Assembly: GCF_000423545.1 (NCBI RefSeq)
Contig: NZ_AUIE01000007.1
Coordinates: 173,190-237,189 of the forward strand
DNA length: 64,000 bases
Reading direction: 5' to 3'
Source: Metapseudomonas resinovorans DSM 21078
GTDB taxonomy: Bacteria; Pseudomonadota; Gammaproteobacteria; Pseudomonadales; Pseudomonadaceae
In this document: positions 27,619 to 38,229 of the stretch, one piece after another
How positions within the stretch are numbered: the stretch's first letter is position 1
Layout: each line of letters starts with the position of its first letter
Notes under the pieces: model-generated
Database searches by the model: none
Told to the model about the DNA's origin: nothing
Seen by the model: only the letters and a program-made list of their open reading frames with translations
Made by a program: the position numbers and the translations under genes

Positions 27619-29234
27619 TGGCCGTAATCCAATCCGAACTCGACGCCCTGGGCGAAGACTTCGCCAGGAACCGCGAGGCCATGTTGGCCGCCATCGCCAG
27701 CTTCCGCGAGATCGAACAGAAGGTGCTGGACAAGGCGGCCGAGGCCAAGCCGAAGTTCGAAAAGCGCGGCCAACTCCTGCCCCGCGAGCGTCTGAACCTG
27801 CTGCTGGACCCGGGCAGCCCTTTCCTCGAACTCTGCTCCCTGGCCGGCTACAAGCTGCACGACGACAAGGACGGCACCCAAGCAGGTGGCGGCATCATCG
27901 CCGGCATCGGCTACATCGCCGGCACCCGCTGCCTGATCAGTGCCAGCAACAGCGCCATCAAGGGCGGCACCATCTCCCCCACCGGGCTCAAGAAGACGCT
28001 GCGTCTGCAGCAGATCGCCATGGAGAACAAGCTGCCGATGGTGGCCCTCACCGAAAGCGGCGGTGCCAACCTCAACTACGCGGCGGAAATCTTCGTCGAG
28101 GGTGCTCGCGGCTTCGCCAATCAGGCGCGAATCTCCGCCATGGGCATCCCCCAGGTCACGGTGGTGCATGGCTCCAGTACTGCCGGCGGCGCCTATCAGC
28201 CCGGACTGTCGGACTACGTGATCGTGGTGCGCGGCAAGGCCAAGATGTTCCTCGCCGGCCCTCCCCTGCTCAAGGCGGCTACGGGTGAAGTGGCCACAGA
28301 CGAAGAACTGGGTGGCGCCGAGATGCACGCGCAAGTGGCCGGCACTGCCGAATACCTGGCGGAGAACGACGCCGATGGCCTGCGCCTGGCCCGCGACATC
28401 CTCGCCATGCTGCCCTGGAACGCCCAACTGCCAGTCCGCGCCAAGCCCGAATGGCACGAACCGCTGTACAGCACCGAGGAGCTGCTGGGCGTGGTTCCGG
28501 CCGACCCGAAGAAGCCTTACGACGTGCGCGAGATCATTGCCCGCATCGCCGATGGCTCGGAGTTCCTCGACTTCAAGAACGAGTTCGACAGCCAGACCGT
28601 CTGCGGCCACCTGCGCATCGAAGGCCGGCCCTGTGGCCTGATCGGTAACAACGGCCCGATTACGCCGCAAGGTGCGTCCAAGGCGGCGCAGTTCATCCAG
28701 TTGTGCGAACAGGCCAACGTGCCGCTGCTGTTCCTGCACAACACCACCGGTTTCATGGTCGGCACCGAATCCGAGCAGCTGGGCGTGATCAAGCACGGTT
28801 CGAAGATGATCCAGGCCGTTGCCAATGCCCGTGTACCCAAACTCACCCTGGTCGTGGGTGGTTCCTACGGAGCCGGCAACTACGCCATGTGTGGCCGGGG
28901 TCTGGACCCGCGCTTCATCTTCGCCTGGCCAAACAGCCGCACGGCCGTGATGGGCGGCGCCCAGGCCGGCAAGGTGCTGCGCATCGTCACCGAGGAGAAG
29001 CATGCCAAGGAGGGCAAGGAGCCCGACCCGAAGATGCTCGACATGCTCGAACAGATGACCGCGCAGAAGCTCGACAGCCAGTCCACCGCCCTCTACGGAA
29101 CCGCCAACCTCTGGGATGACGGCCTGATCGACCCCCGTGACAGCCGACGGCTGCTGGGCTATCTGCTGGATATCTGCGCGGAGGCCGACGCCCGCCCGCT
29201 CAAGGCCAACAGCTTCGGCGTGGCCCGGTTCTGA
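27615..29234 (+). CDS. atuC: Geranyl-CoA carboxylase, carboxyltransferase (beta) subunit
   Basis: 539 residues, acyl-CoA carboxylase beta subunit with two crotonase-like halves: ESGGANLNYAAEIF and GSSTAGGAYQPGLSDY in the first, LIGNNGPITPQGASKAAQFI and GGSYGAGNYAMCGRG in the second. Works with AtuF to carboxylate geranyl-CoA to isohexenyl-glutaconyl-CoA. Leucine degradation has a close paralogue (LiuB); location in the atu cluster decides the call. Confidence 0.95.
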   Translation: MMAVIQSELDALGEDFARNREAMLAAIASFREIEQKVLDKAAEAKPKFEKRGQLLPRERLNLLLDPGSPFLELCSLAGYKLHDDKDGTQAGGGIIAGIGYIAGTRCLISASNSAIKGGTISPTGLKKTLRLQQIAMENKLPMVALTESGGANLNYAAEIFVEGARGFANQARISAMGIPQVTVVHGSSTAGGAYQPGLSDYVIVVRGKAKMFLAGPPLLKAATGEVATDEELGGAEMHAQVAGTAEYLAENDADGLRLARDILAMLPWNAQLPVRAKPEWHEPLYSTEELLGVVPADPKKPYDVREIIARIADGSEFLDFKNEFDSQTVCGHLRIEGRPCGLIGNNGPITPQGASKAAQFIQLCEQANVPLLFLHNTTGFMVGTESEQLGVIKHGSKMIQAVANARVPKLTLVVGGSYGAGNYAMCGRGLDPRFIFAWPNSRTAVMGGAQAGKVLRIVTEEKHAKEGKEPDPKMLDMLEQMTAQKLDSQSTALYGTANLWDDGLIDPRDSRRLLGYLLDICAEADARPLKANSFGVARF

Positions 29235-29257
29235 TGATTCGATAAGGAGAACAACAC

Positions 29258-30418
29258 ATGATCTTCACCCAGGAACACGAAGAACTCCGCCGCACGGTGC
29301 GCAATTTCGTCGACAGGGAGATCAACCCCCACGTCGACCAGTGGGAGAAAGAAGGCCGCTTCCCCATCCACGACATTTTCAGGAAGGCCGGCGAGCTGGG
29401 CCTGCTGGGCATTTCCAAACCGGAAAAATTCGGCGGCATGGGCCTGGACTACAGCTACTCGATCGTCGCAGCCGAAGAGTTCGGCACCATCCATTGCGGT
29501 GGCATTCCCATGTCCATCGGCGTGCAGACCGACATGTGCACGCCGGCCCTGGCCCGTTTCGGCTCCGATGAGCTGCGCGAGGAGTTCCTGCGCCCGGCCA
29601 TCACCGGTGAAATGGTCGGCTGCATCGGGGTCTCTGAAGTAGGCGCCGGCTCAGACGTGGCGGGCATGAAGACCACCGCCCGCAAGGACGGCGACGATTA
29701 CGTGATCAACGGCAGCAAGATGTGGATCACCAACTCCCCCAGCGCCGACTTCATCTGCCTGCTGGCCAACACCTCGGACGACAAGCCCCACGTCAACAAG
29801 TCGCTGATCATGGTGCCGATGAACACCCCCGGCATCACCCTCAGCGCCCATCTGGACAAACTCGGCATGCGCAGCTCCGAGACCGCCCAGGTATTCTTCG
29901 ACAACGTCCGCGTGCCGCAGCGCTACCGCATCGGCCACGAGGGCGCCGGCTTCATGATGCAGATGCTGCAGTTCCAGGAAGAACGCATGTTCGGCGCGGC
30001 CAACATGATCAAGGGCCTGGAGCACTGCGTGGACGTCACCATCGACTACTGCAAGGAGCGCAAGACCTTCGGCAATCCGCTGATCGACAACCAGGTGATC
30101 CACTTCCGCCTGGCCGAGCTGATGACCGAGATCGAAGCCCTGCGCGCGCTGGTCTACCAGGCCGTGGAACTCTACGTCAGCGGCAAGGACGTCACCCGTC
30201 TCGCCTCCATGGCCAAGCTCAAGGCCGGCCGCCTCGGCCGCGAAGTCACCGACGCCTGCCTGCAGTACTGGGGCGGCATGGGCTTCATGTGGGACAACCA
30301 CGTCTCCCGCGCCTACCGCGATACGCGACTGGTTTCCATCGGCGGCGGCGCCGACGAAATCATGCTCGGCATCATCTGCAAACTGATGGGCATTCTGCCC
30401 GGCAAGAAAAAGGGCTGA
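29258..30418 (+). CDS. atuD: Acyl-CoA dehydrogenase (citronellyl-CoA type)
   Basis: FAD enzyme, 386 residues, that makes the double bond of citronellyl-CoA to give geranyl-CoA; electrons leave through ETF, encoded at 44.7-46.4 kb. Family signatures: CIGVSEVGAGSDVAGMKT, MWITNSPSADF, QYWGGMGFMWDN and the adjacent YRDTRLVSIGGGADEIM. AAGGAG precedes the ATG. Confidence 0.94.
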   Translation: MIFTQEHEELRRTVRNFVDREINPHVDQWEKEGRFPIHDIFRKAGELGLLGISKPEKFGGMGLDYSYSIVAAEEFGTIHCGGIPMSIGVQTDMCTPALARFGSDELREEFLRPAITGEMVGCIGVSEVGAGSDVAGMKTTARKDGDDYVINGSKMWITNSPSADFICLLANTSDDKPHVNKSLIMVPMNTPGITLSAHLDKLGMRSSETAQVFFDNVRVPQRYRIGHEGAGFMMQMLQFQEERMFGAANMIKGLEHCVDVTIDYCKERKTFGNPLIDNQVIHFRLAELMTEIEALRALVYQAVELYVSGKDVTRLASMAKLKAGRLGREVTDACLQYWGGMGFMWDNHVSRAYRDTRLVSIGGGADEIMLGIICKLMGILPGKKKG

Positions 30419-30425
30419 AGGCCTG

Positions 30426-30502
30426 CAGGATGGGTGGAGGCGCGTCGCGCCGATACCCATCGCCCCATGATGGGTATCGCTCCGCTCCACCCATCCTACA
30501 GC
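30426..30502. repeat. Nested palindromic repeat between atuD and atuE
   Basis: Outer arms GGATGGGTGGAG (30428-30439) and CTCCACCCATCC (30485-30496); inner arms CGATACCCATC (30451-30461) and GATGGGTATCG (30469-30479). A related half-copy lies after atuH. Confidence 0.85.
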
Positions 30503-30530
30503 CCACGGACGAACCAACGAGGACAGCGGC

Positions 30531-31328
30531 ATGAGTGGATTGCCGAACTGCGAAACCCTGCTGCTGGAACAGGCCGGTGGCGTGCTGCATGTCACCCTGA
30601 ACCGGCCGGACAGCCGCAACGCCATGAGCCTGGCCATGGTCGAGGAACTGCGCGAGGTGCTGGCCGCCACGCGCAATGACGCCAATGTGCGTGCCTTGGT
30701 GCTGCGCGGTGCCGGTGGCCACTTCTGCGCCGGGGGCGACATCAAGGACATGGCCAGCGCGCGGGCGACCGGCAGTACCGCCTACCAGGCGTTGAACCGC
30801 GCCTTCGGCCGCCTGCTGGAGGAAGCCCAGGCACAACCCCAGGTGGTGATTGCGGTGTTGGAAGGCGCAGTGCTCGGTGGTGGATTCGGCTTGGCCTGCG
30901 TCTCGGATATCGCCATTACCCTGCAAGGCGCCCAGTTCGGCCTGCCGGAAACCAGCCTCGGCGTGTTGCCGGCACAGATCGCACCGTTCGTGGTCAAGCG
31001 CATCGGCCTGACCCAAACCCGCCGTCTGGCCCTGACCGCCGCGCGATTTGACGGCTCCGAAGCCCTGCGCCTGGGCCTGGTGCACTTCGCCGAGGCCGAT
31101 AGCGCCGCCCTGGAGCAGCGCCTGACTGAAAGCCTCGAGCAGGTTCGCCGCTGCGCCCCTGGCGCCAACGCTCGGACCAAGGCCCTGTTGCTGGCCACCG
31201 AAAGCGAGCCTATTGGCCCGCTGCTGGACAGCGCTGCAGAGCAGTTCGCCCTGGCCGTCACCGGCGCCGAAGGCACCGAGGGCACCCTGGCCTTCGTGCA
31301 AAAACGCAAACCCAGCTGGGCCGAGTAA
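30531..31328 (+). CDS. atuE: Isohexenyl-glutaconyl-CoA hydratase
   Basis: Crotonase-fold enoyl-CoA hydratase, 265 residues, hydrating isohexenyl-glutaconyl-CoA in the terpene route. Oxyanion-hole motif LRGAGGHFCAGGDIKDM at about 61-77 and GAVLGGGFGLACVSDIAI at about 113-130. Position between atuD and atuF and the leucine-pathway resemblance (LiuC-like) support the specific call. Confidence 0.92.
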   Translation: MSGLPNCETLLLEQAGGVLHVTLNRPDSRNAMSLAMVEELREVLAATRNDANVRALVLRGAGGHFCAGGDIKDMASARATGSTAYQALNRAFGRLLEEAQAQPQVVIAVLEGAVLGGGFGLACVSDIAITLQGAQFGLPETSLGVLPAQIAPFVVKRIGLTQTRRLALTAARFDGSEALRLGLVHFAEADSAALEQRLTESLEQVRRCAPGANARTKALLLATESEPIGPLLDSAAEQFALAVTGAEGTEGTLAFVQKRKPSWAE

Positions 31329-31342
31329 CCAGCGCCCATACC

Positions 31343-31390
31343 GAACAGCCCCCTCTTCCTTCGGGAAAGGGTTGGGGAGAGGGAAACAGT
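31343..31390. repeat. Intergenic repeat carrying the atuF ribosome-binding site
   Basis: A short TTCG-looped hairpin (CCCTCTTCC-TTCG-GGAAAGGG) followed by TTGGGGAGAGGGAAA; the GGAGAGGG part sits 8-10 bases before the atuF ATG. Resembles the CCCTCTCC...GGAGAGGG family common in Pseudomonas intergenic DNA. Confidence 0.55.
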
Positions 31391-31392
31391 CC

Positions 31393-33378
31393 ATGCCCAG
31401 CTTCAACAAGATCCTGATCGCCAACCGCGGCGAGATTGCCTGCCGAGTGATGCGCACCGCCCAAGCGCTCGGCTACCGCACGATCGCGGTCTACAGCGAG
31501 GCCGACGCTGATGCGCGCCATGTGCAGCTGGCGGACGAAGCGGTTTGCATAGGCCCGGCTCCGGTCGGTCAGTCGTACCTGTCGATCAACGCCATCATCG
31601 GTGCCGCACAGAAGACCGGCGCCGACGCCATTCACCCCGGCTATGGCTTCCTCTCCGAAAACGCCGACTTCGCCCGTGCCTGCGAGGCTGCCGGCATCAG
31701 CTTCATCGGCCCGACGGTGGAAGCCATCCACCTGATGGGCAGCAAGCGCCTCTCCAAACTGGCCATGCTGGAGGCCGGCGTACCCTGCATTCCCGGCTAC
31801 GAAGGCGCCGAACAGGACGACAGCACCCTGGCACGCGAGGCCGAGCGCATCGGCTATCCGCTGATGATCAAGGCCAGCGCCGGTGGCGGCGGACGCGGTA
31901 TGCGCCTGGTGAAGGGCCCTGGAGAACTGGCCACACAACTTCGTACCGCCCGCTCGGAGGCACAGAACGCCTTCGGCAGCGCCGAGCTGATTCTGGAGAA
32001 GGCCGTCCTGCAGCCTCGCCACGTGGAAATCCAGGTGTTCGGTGACCAGCAGGGCAACCTGGTCTATCTCGGCGAACGCGATTGCTCCGTGCAGCGCCGC
32101 CACCAGAAAGTCATCGAAGAAGCCCCCTGCCCGGTCATGACCCCCGAGTTGCGCCAGGCGATGGGCAAGGCTGCCGTCGAAGCCGCCCGCACCGTCAATT
32201 ACGTCGGCGCGGGTACGGTGGAGTTCCTGCTGGATGCCAGCGGCGACTTCTACTTCCTGGAAATGAACACCCGCCTGCAGGTGGAGCACCCGGTCACCGA
32301 ACTGATCACTGGCCAGGACCTGGTCGCCTGGCAGATCCGCGTCGCCGAAGGCCAGCCGTTGCCACTGCAGCAGGATGAAATCCGCCTGGACGGCCACGCC
32401 ATCGAGGTTCGTCTCTATGCCGAGGACCCCGCTGCTGGCTTCTTGCCCCAGACCGGCAATGTGCTGCGGTGGGAGCCGGCGGAGCTTCCCGGCATTCGCA
32501 TCGATCACGGGCTGGAGGAAGGCCAGGCCGTTACGCCGTTCTACGACCCCATGCTGGCCAAGGTCGTCGCCTGGGGAGACACCCGCGATGAAGCCCGACG
32601 CAAACTGGCGCGGGCGGTGGAGGACTGCGTATTGCTGGGGGTCAAGGCTAACCAGCGTTTCCTTGCCAACCTGCTCAAGCACCCAAGCTTTGCCGCCGGT
32701 AACGCCACCACGGCCTTCATCGGCGAAGAGTTCAGCAACGATGCCAGCCTGAGCAGCCAACCCGCCTCGCCGGGCGAACTCGCCATCGCCGCTACCCTGC
32801 TCTACCAAGCCTCGGCATCGGCCAGCGCCCACCAGGGCGGGCTGGCAGGCTGGCGCAGCTCCGGCAACGCACCCTGGCGCCTGGTGCTGCGTCACGGCGA
32901 GCAGAAGCACGAAGTGGAGCTGTCGGTACAGGAGTCCGGCGTGCAGCCACGACTGCTGGCCAACGTGGGCGAGGCTGAAATCGCCATCCGTCTGCTGCGA
33001 ACCGATGGTCGCTGGGCGGTGGTGGAACTGGACGGCATCCGCCGCCGTGTTGCCTACCATCAACAGGCACAGCAACTCTGGCTCTTCGGCCACAACGGCA
33101 ACCTGGAACTTCAGGACATCACCCACGAGCCGGCCGGTGGCCAGTCTGGTGCCGGCTCGGGCATGGTCAAGGCACCGATGGACGGCGCCATCGTCGAGGT
33201 GCTGGTGAGCGAAGGCGAACGGGTCAGCAAGGGCCAGCTGTTGGTCGTCCTGGAAGCCATGAAGATGGAGCACCCGCTGAAAGCCGGCGTGGACGGGGTG
33301 ATCCGCCGTGTCCAGGTCACCCGCGGCGACCAGGTCAAGAGCCGCCAGTTGCTGGTGGAAGTCGAAGAGGCCCTGTAA
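31393..33378 (+). CDS. atuF: Geranyl-CoA carboxylase, biotin-carrying (alpha) subunit
   Basis: 661 residues: N-terminal biotin carboxylase domain (KILIANRGEIACRVMRTA; ATP-grasp KASAGGGGRGMRLV; EMNTRLQVEHPVTE), a middle BT domain, and a C-terminal biotinyl domain with the EAMKM motif, Lys624 being the biotinylated residue. Partner of AtuC. The ATG has GGAGAGGG upstream, supplied by an intergenic repeat. Confidence 0.96.
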   Translation: MPSFNKILIANRGEIACRVMRTAQALGYRTIAVYSEADADARHVQLADEAVCIGPAPVGQSYLSINAIIGAAQKTGADAIHPGYGFLSENADFARACEAAGISFIGPTVEAIHLMGSKRLSKLAMLEAGVPCIPGYEGAEQDDSTLAREAERIGYPLMIKASAGGGGRGMRLVKGPGELATQLRTARSEAQNAFGSAELILEKAVLQPRHVEIQVFGDQQGNLVYLGERDCSVQRRHQKVIEEAPCPVMTPELRQAMGKAAVEAARTVNYVGAGTVEFLLDASGDFYFLEMNTRLQVEHPVTELITGQDLVAWQIRVAEGQPLPLQQDEIRLDGHAIEVRLYAEDPAAGFLPQTGNVLRWEPAELPGIRIDHGLEEGQAVTPFYDPMLAKVVAWGDTRDEARRKLARAVEDCVLLGVKANQRFLANLLKHPSFAAGNATTAFIGEEFSNDASLSSQPASPGELAIAATLLYQASASASAHQGGLAGWRSSGNAPWRLVLRHGEQKHEVELSVQESGVQPRLLANVGEAEIAIRLLRTDGRWAVVELDGIRRRVAYHQQAQQLWLFGHNGNLELQDITHEPAGGQSGAGSGMVKAPMDGAIVEVLVSEGERVSKGQLLVVLEAMKMEHPLKAGVDGVIRRVQVTRGDQVKSRQLLVEVEEAL

Positions 33379-33414
33379 GGGCGAGTTCATTCGCCAAGGG
33401 CCGCATCGCGGCCC
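33379..33414. repeat. Double hairpin between atuF and atuG
   Basis: GGCGA...TCGCC (33380-33395) of the 'GGGCGA-TTCAT-TCGCC' repeat type, then GGGCCGC-ATC-GCGGCCC (33398-33414). No T tract. Confidence 0.6.
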
Positions 33415-33442
33415 CATGACAACAAAAACCAGGAGCACTGCA

Positions 33443-34267
33443 ATGTCACTGTCCGGCAAGACCCTGTTCATCACTGGCGCCAGCCGCGGTATAGGCCGCG
33501 AGATCGCGCTGCGCGCCGCCGTCGACGGCGCGAATATCGTCATCGCCTCCAAGAGCGCGGAAGCCCACCCCAAGCTCGCGGGTACCATCTTCAGCGTGGC
33601 AGATGAAGTGGAAGCCGCCGGCGGCAAAGCCCTGCCCCTGCAACTGGACGTGCGCGACGAGAACGCAGTGCGTGAGGCCATGGCCAAGGCCGCCGAGCAC
33701 TTCGGTGGCATCGATGCCCTGGTCAACAACGCCGGGGCCATCCGCCTCACCGGCGTCGAGCATCTGGAACCCAAACGCTTCGACCTGATGTATCAGATCA
33801 ACACCCGCGCGGTGATGGTCTGCAGCCAGGCCGCCCTGCCCTACCTGAAGCAAAGCGCCAGCGGCCATATTCTCAACCTTTCGCCGCCGCTCAACCTGGC
33901 ACCAAAGTGGTTCGCCCAGCACGGCCCCTACACCATCACCAAGTACGGCATGAGCATGCTCAGCATCGGCATGAGCGATGAGTTCAAGAAGTACGGCATC
34001 AGCGTCAACTCGCTATGGCCCAGAACCATCATCGCCACCGCCGCCATCGAGTTCGAGCTGGGTGGCCGTGACGCCTTCAAGCGCGCCCGCACCCCCGCCA
34101 TCATGGCAGACGCGGCTCACGCCATCCTCTCCAGCACCGACCGCAGCATTACCGGCCGCCTGCTGATCGACGAAGAGCTGCTGCGCGAACAGGGCCAGAC
34201 CGAGTTCGAGCAATACCGCTACGACCCGCAAGGCGGCTCGCTGGTGCCGGACCTGTTCCTGGATTGA
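33443..34267 (+). CDS. atuG: SDR-family protein AtuG (HSDL2-like)
   Basis: 274 residues. Cofactor motif TGASRGIG (about 12-19) with the SKSAEAHPKLAGTI insert typical of HSDL2-like short-chain dehydrogenases; NNAG, catalytic Ser in LNLSPPLN, and YTITKYG providing the Tyr/Lys pair. Likely oxidises a hydroxylated intermediate such as citronellol or a 3-hydroxyacyl-CoA; the exact step is unknown. AGGAG upstream of the ATG. Confidence 0.9.
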   Translation: MSLSGKTLFITGASRGIGREIALRAAVDGANIVIASKSAEAHPKLAGTIFSVADEVEAAGGKALPLQLDVRDENAVREAMAKAAEHFGGIDALVNNAGAIRLTGVEHLEPKRFDLMYQINTRAVMVCSQAALPYLKQSASGHILNLSPPLNLAPKWFAQHGPYTITKYGMSMLSIGMSDEFKKYGISVNSLWPRTIIATAAIEFELGGRDAFKRARTPAIMADAAHAILSSTDRSITGRLLIDEELLREQGQTEFEQYRYDPQGGSLVPDLFLD

Positions 34268-34293
34268 GAACACCCCCGGTTGGCGAAACACAC

Positions 34294-34323
34294 CTGTGGG
34301 GGCGAATTCATTCGACCCCACAG
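34294..34323. repeat. Hairpin repeat between atuG and atuH
   Basis: CTGTGGGG (34294-34301) pairs with CCCCACAG (34316-34323) around a GCGAATTCATTCGA centre; same repeat type as the first hairpin at 33380. Confidence 0.75.
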
Positions 34324-34452
34324 AGATCTCTCCCCCTCCGCTGATTTGCCCATCTGCCTTCATCCCGCCGCGCCAGGGTCATGGCGGGGTTTGGCCGCCC
34401 GTTCTAGAGTCGGGAAAACGCCTGCGTACAACAACGACAACACGCGAGAATC

Positions 34453-36276
<1,824 letters not shown>

Positions 36277-36321
36277 AGTGGGTGCTGGGCGCTTGCAAGG
36301 TGGCGGGAACGAATAGACCCC

Positions 36322-36350
36322 GCATGGGTATCGCTTCACTCAACCCGTCG
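36322..36350. repeat. Half-copy of the atuD-atuE repeat
   Basis: ATGGGTATCGCTTCACTCAACCC-type sequence that matches one arm of the nested palindrome at 30426-30502, in the gap downstream of atuH. No second arm seen. Confidence 0.65.
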
Positions 36351-36386
36351 TGTGGCCGTGCACACTGCCCGGCTTGCAAGCCCGCT

Positions 36387-36902
36387 CTAGCGCTTGAATT
36401 CGAACTGCAGTTCGGCGCCTTCCACGGAACGCCAGTAGTCGTCTTCCCGTTCGTTGGTGATCAGTTTGCCGTTGAGCTGGAACGGACTTTCCGGGGTGGG
36501 CTTCTCCACGAACATCTGCGGTAACAGCGGCTGTTCCGACAGAGCGTCGGTCACATCGCCCGGCGCCAACTGATCAACCAGATCCCTGGGCAGACTGAGA
36601 TCGAGCTTGGCCTTGGGCAGCGGTGCCGCGGCAGTCGCGGCTTCTGGCGGCTTATTGGGTTGTGCCGGCACGGGAGGCGGCGGCACGGGTTTCGGGGTCG
36701 GTACCGGCGGTGGCGGAACAGGCTTTTGCAGAGGTGCAGGCATGACCGGCGCAGCCGGCTCCGGAGTCGAGGGCGTCGACTCCGGGCTGGCAGAGATGGG
36801 CGGCGGCGCGGGAGGCGCCTTGGGCTGCGACGGCGCGTCCTTGTCGCACGCCGTGAGCAACGTCAGTGCCAGAGCGGCACAAAGCAGATGAATGGAACGC
36901 AT
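36387..36902 (-). CDS. Proline-rich lipoprotein, function unknown
   Basis: 171 residues. Lipobox LLTAC at the end of a clear signal peptide puts the lipidated Cys at about residue 18. Residues roughly 25-90 are a Pro/Ala-rich spacer with repeats of PVPPPPVP-type, which would reach across the periplasm, followed by a charged domain of about 70 residues (LDLSLPRDLVDQLAPGDVTD). Last gene of the sigma/anti-sigma run. ATG at 36902 is chosen because the signal peptide starts there. Confidence 0.78.
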   Translation of the reverse strand: MRSIHLLCAALALTLLTACDKDAPSQPKAPPAPPPISASPESTPSTPEPAAPVMPAPLQKPVPPPPVPTPKPVPPPPVPAQPNKPPEAATAAAPLPKAKLDLSLPRDLVDQLAPGDVTDALSEQPLLPQMFVEKPTPESPFQLNGKLITNEREDDYWRSVEGAELQFEFKR

Positions 36903-36978
36903 GGAGGCTCTAGCAGGGGTAGTGATGGCGCCATGCTCCACCTTCGCCCCTACGCTGGCAAGCCTGGCGCGACCAATA

Positions 36979-37641
36979 TCAGCGGTCACGCTCCAGCTCT
37001 CGCAGTTCGGCGGCGATGTCCCGTTGTGGATAGCGAATCTGCAACTCATCCAGCAGTTTGTGCGCCTCCTCGCGTTTGCCTGCTGCATTGAGTTCCAGCA
37101 CACGACGCAGACTCGCTTCCGGTTCGGGGAGCGGCGCGGCCTTTGCCAGTTCCTCTTTGGGGGCGGACTCACCCAGATGCCTAGGTTCTACCTGACGCGC
37201 CTCGACCTCGGCGCTGCTGTCCGCCATGGCAGAGGCTTTCTTTTCCGCCTGTGGAGGACTGGCCAGGGTGGCCGGTGCCGCCCGGGACATCGGCGCTGCC
37301 GCCGGAGCCGGCGTGGAATACGGCGCGGCAGCGGCAGGGGGCGCATCGAATCGCTGCTCAGCCTCATCCTGGGTGCGCAAGGTCAGGCTCAAACCAATGC
37401 CCAGTGTCGCGAAACCGGCCAGGGCGACCGCCCAGCGTTGCCGGCCTCCGGCACCGAACAACCAGCCGTGCAAGTCACCAAAGGATGGGAGGGGCTCTGG
37501 CCGATTCTGCGCCGCCTGGGCGGCTGCCGCCGCGAGGATGCGCTGGTCCAGTGCCGCCGAGGGTTCGTCGTGGCTGTGGCAGCGGTAGTGTTCGAGCAGT
37601 TCCCGTTCCATGGCGTCCGGCTTGTGCGGGTCTTGGTTCAT
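36979..37641 (-). CDS. sbrR: Anti-sigma factor (SbrR-like)
   Basis: 220 residues: cytoplasmic N-terminal part (EHYRCHSHDEPSAALDQRIL) that would bind the sigma factor, a single helix (about 69-86, WAVALAGFATLGIGLSLTL), and a periplasmic Ala/Pro-rich region ending in a basic/acidic helical tail. Its ATG overlaps the sigma gene stop (ATGA). Symbol given by position next to an atu cluster and by analogy with the P. aeruginosa SbrI/SbrR pair, from memory. Confidence 0.78.
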   Translation of the reverse strand: MNQDPHKPDAMERELLEHYRCHSHDEPSAALDQRILAAAAAQAAQNRPEPLPSFGDLHGWLFGAGGRQRWAVALAGFATLGIGLSLTLRTQDEAEQRFDAPPAAAAPYSTPAPAAAPMSRAAPATLASPPQAEKKASAMADSSAEVEARQVEPRHLGESAPKEELAKAAPLPEPEASLRRVLELNAAGKREEAHKLLDELQIRYPQRDIAAELRELERDR

Positions 37642-38228
37642 GCGGATACCTCCTCGGCCGCGGCCGGGTCGGCCAGCAGCCGACGCAACTTCTGCAGGGC
37701 GTAGCGCAGACGGCTCTTTACCGTCTCGGCCGACGTGCGGGTGAGTTCGGCGATCTCGGTCAGCTCGAGGTCACCATGGGCGCGCAGCAGGAACACCTCG
37801 CGCTGCTCGCCCGGCAGTTCGTCCAGGGCCGCGCGCAGACGCTGCTGGTCCTGGCTGAGGGAAAGCTCCCGCTCCGGATCAGGACTGCTGCCCGGCAAGG
37901 CGTCGCCGTGCAGGGCTTCGTCGAAGGCTTCCTCGCGGCCCTGCAAACGGCCGTGTTTGCGCCAATGATCGATCAGACGATTGCGGGCGATCTGGTAGAG
38001 CCAGGTCTTGAAACTGGCCTGGCCACGCTGCTCGGACTCGCTGCGGATCAGGTTCAGCCAGGTTTCCTGGAAGATCTCCTCGGCCAGGGCACCATCGCCG
38101 CAAAGACCGCAGAGAAAACGGTAGAGACCGAGGCGATGGCGGGCATAGAGCACACCAAAGGCCTCGGCATCGCCGTTACGGTAACGCCGCAACAAGTCGG
38201 CGTCGTCATCCGTGAGAGTCGCGTTCAC
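37638..38228 (-). CDS. sbrI: ECF sigma factor (SbrI-like)
   Basis: 196 residues with sigma region 2 (FGVLYARHRLGLYRFLCGLC, AEEIFQETWLNL, FKTWLYQIARNRLIDHWRK) and region 4 (ELPGEQREVFLLRAHGDLEL, TEIAELTRTSAETVKSRLR). GTG at 38228 has GGAAGGA five bases upstream and lies 2 bases past the vWA stop, so it is the last-but-two gene of one transcript with that gene. An ECF-type promoter precedes the vWA gene, suggesting autoregulation. Confidence 0.88.
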   Translation of the reverse strand: MNATLTDDDADLLRRYRNGDAEAFGVLYARHRLGLYRFLCGLCGDGALAEEIFQETWLNLIRSESEQRGQASFKTWLYQIARNRLIDHWRKHGRLQGREEAFDEALHGDALPGSSPDPERELSLSQDQQRLRAALDELPGEQREVFLLRAHGDLELTEIAELTRTSAETVKSRLRYALQKLRRLLADPAAAEEVSA

Positions 38229-38229
38229 G

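Noticed and set aside
31258..33774. 838-codon open frame antisense to atuF
   Set aside because: Mirrors the codon bias of atuF/atuG at high GC; low-complexity translation with no domain, and atuF is a clear enzyme.
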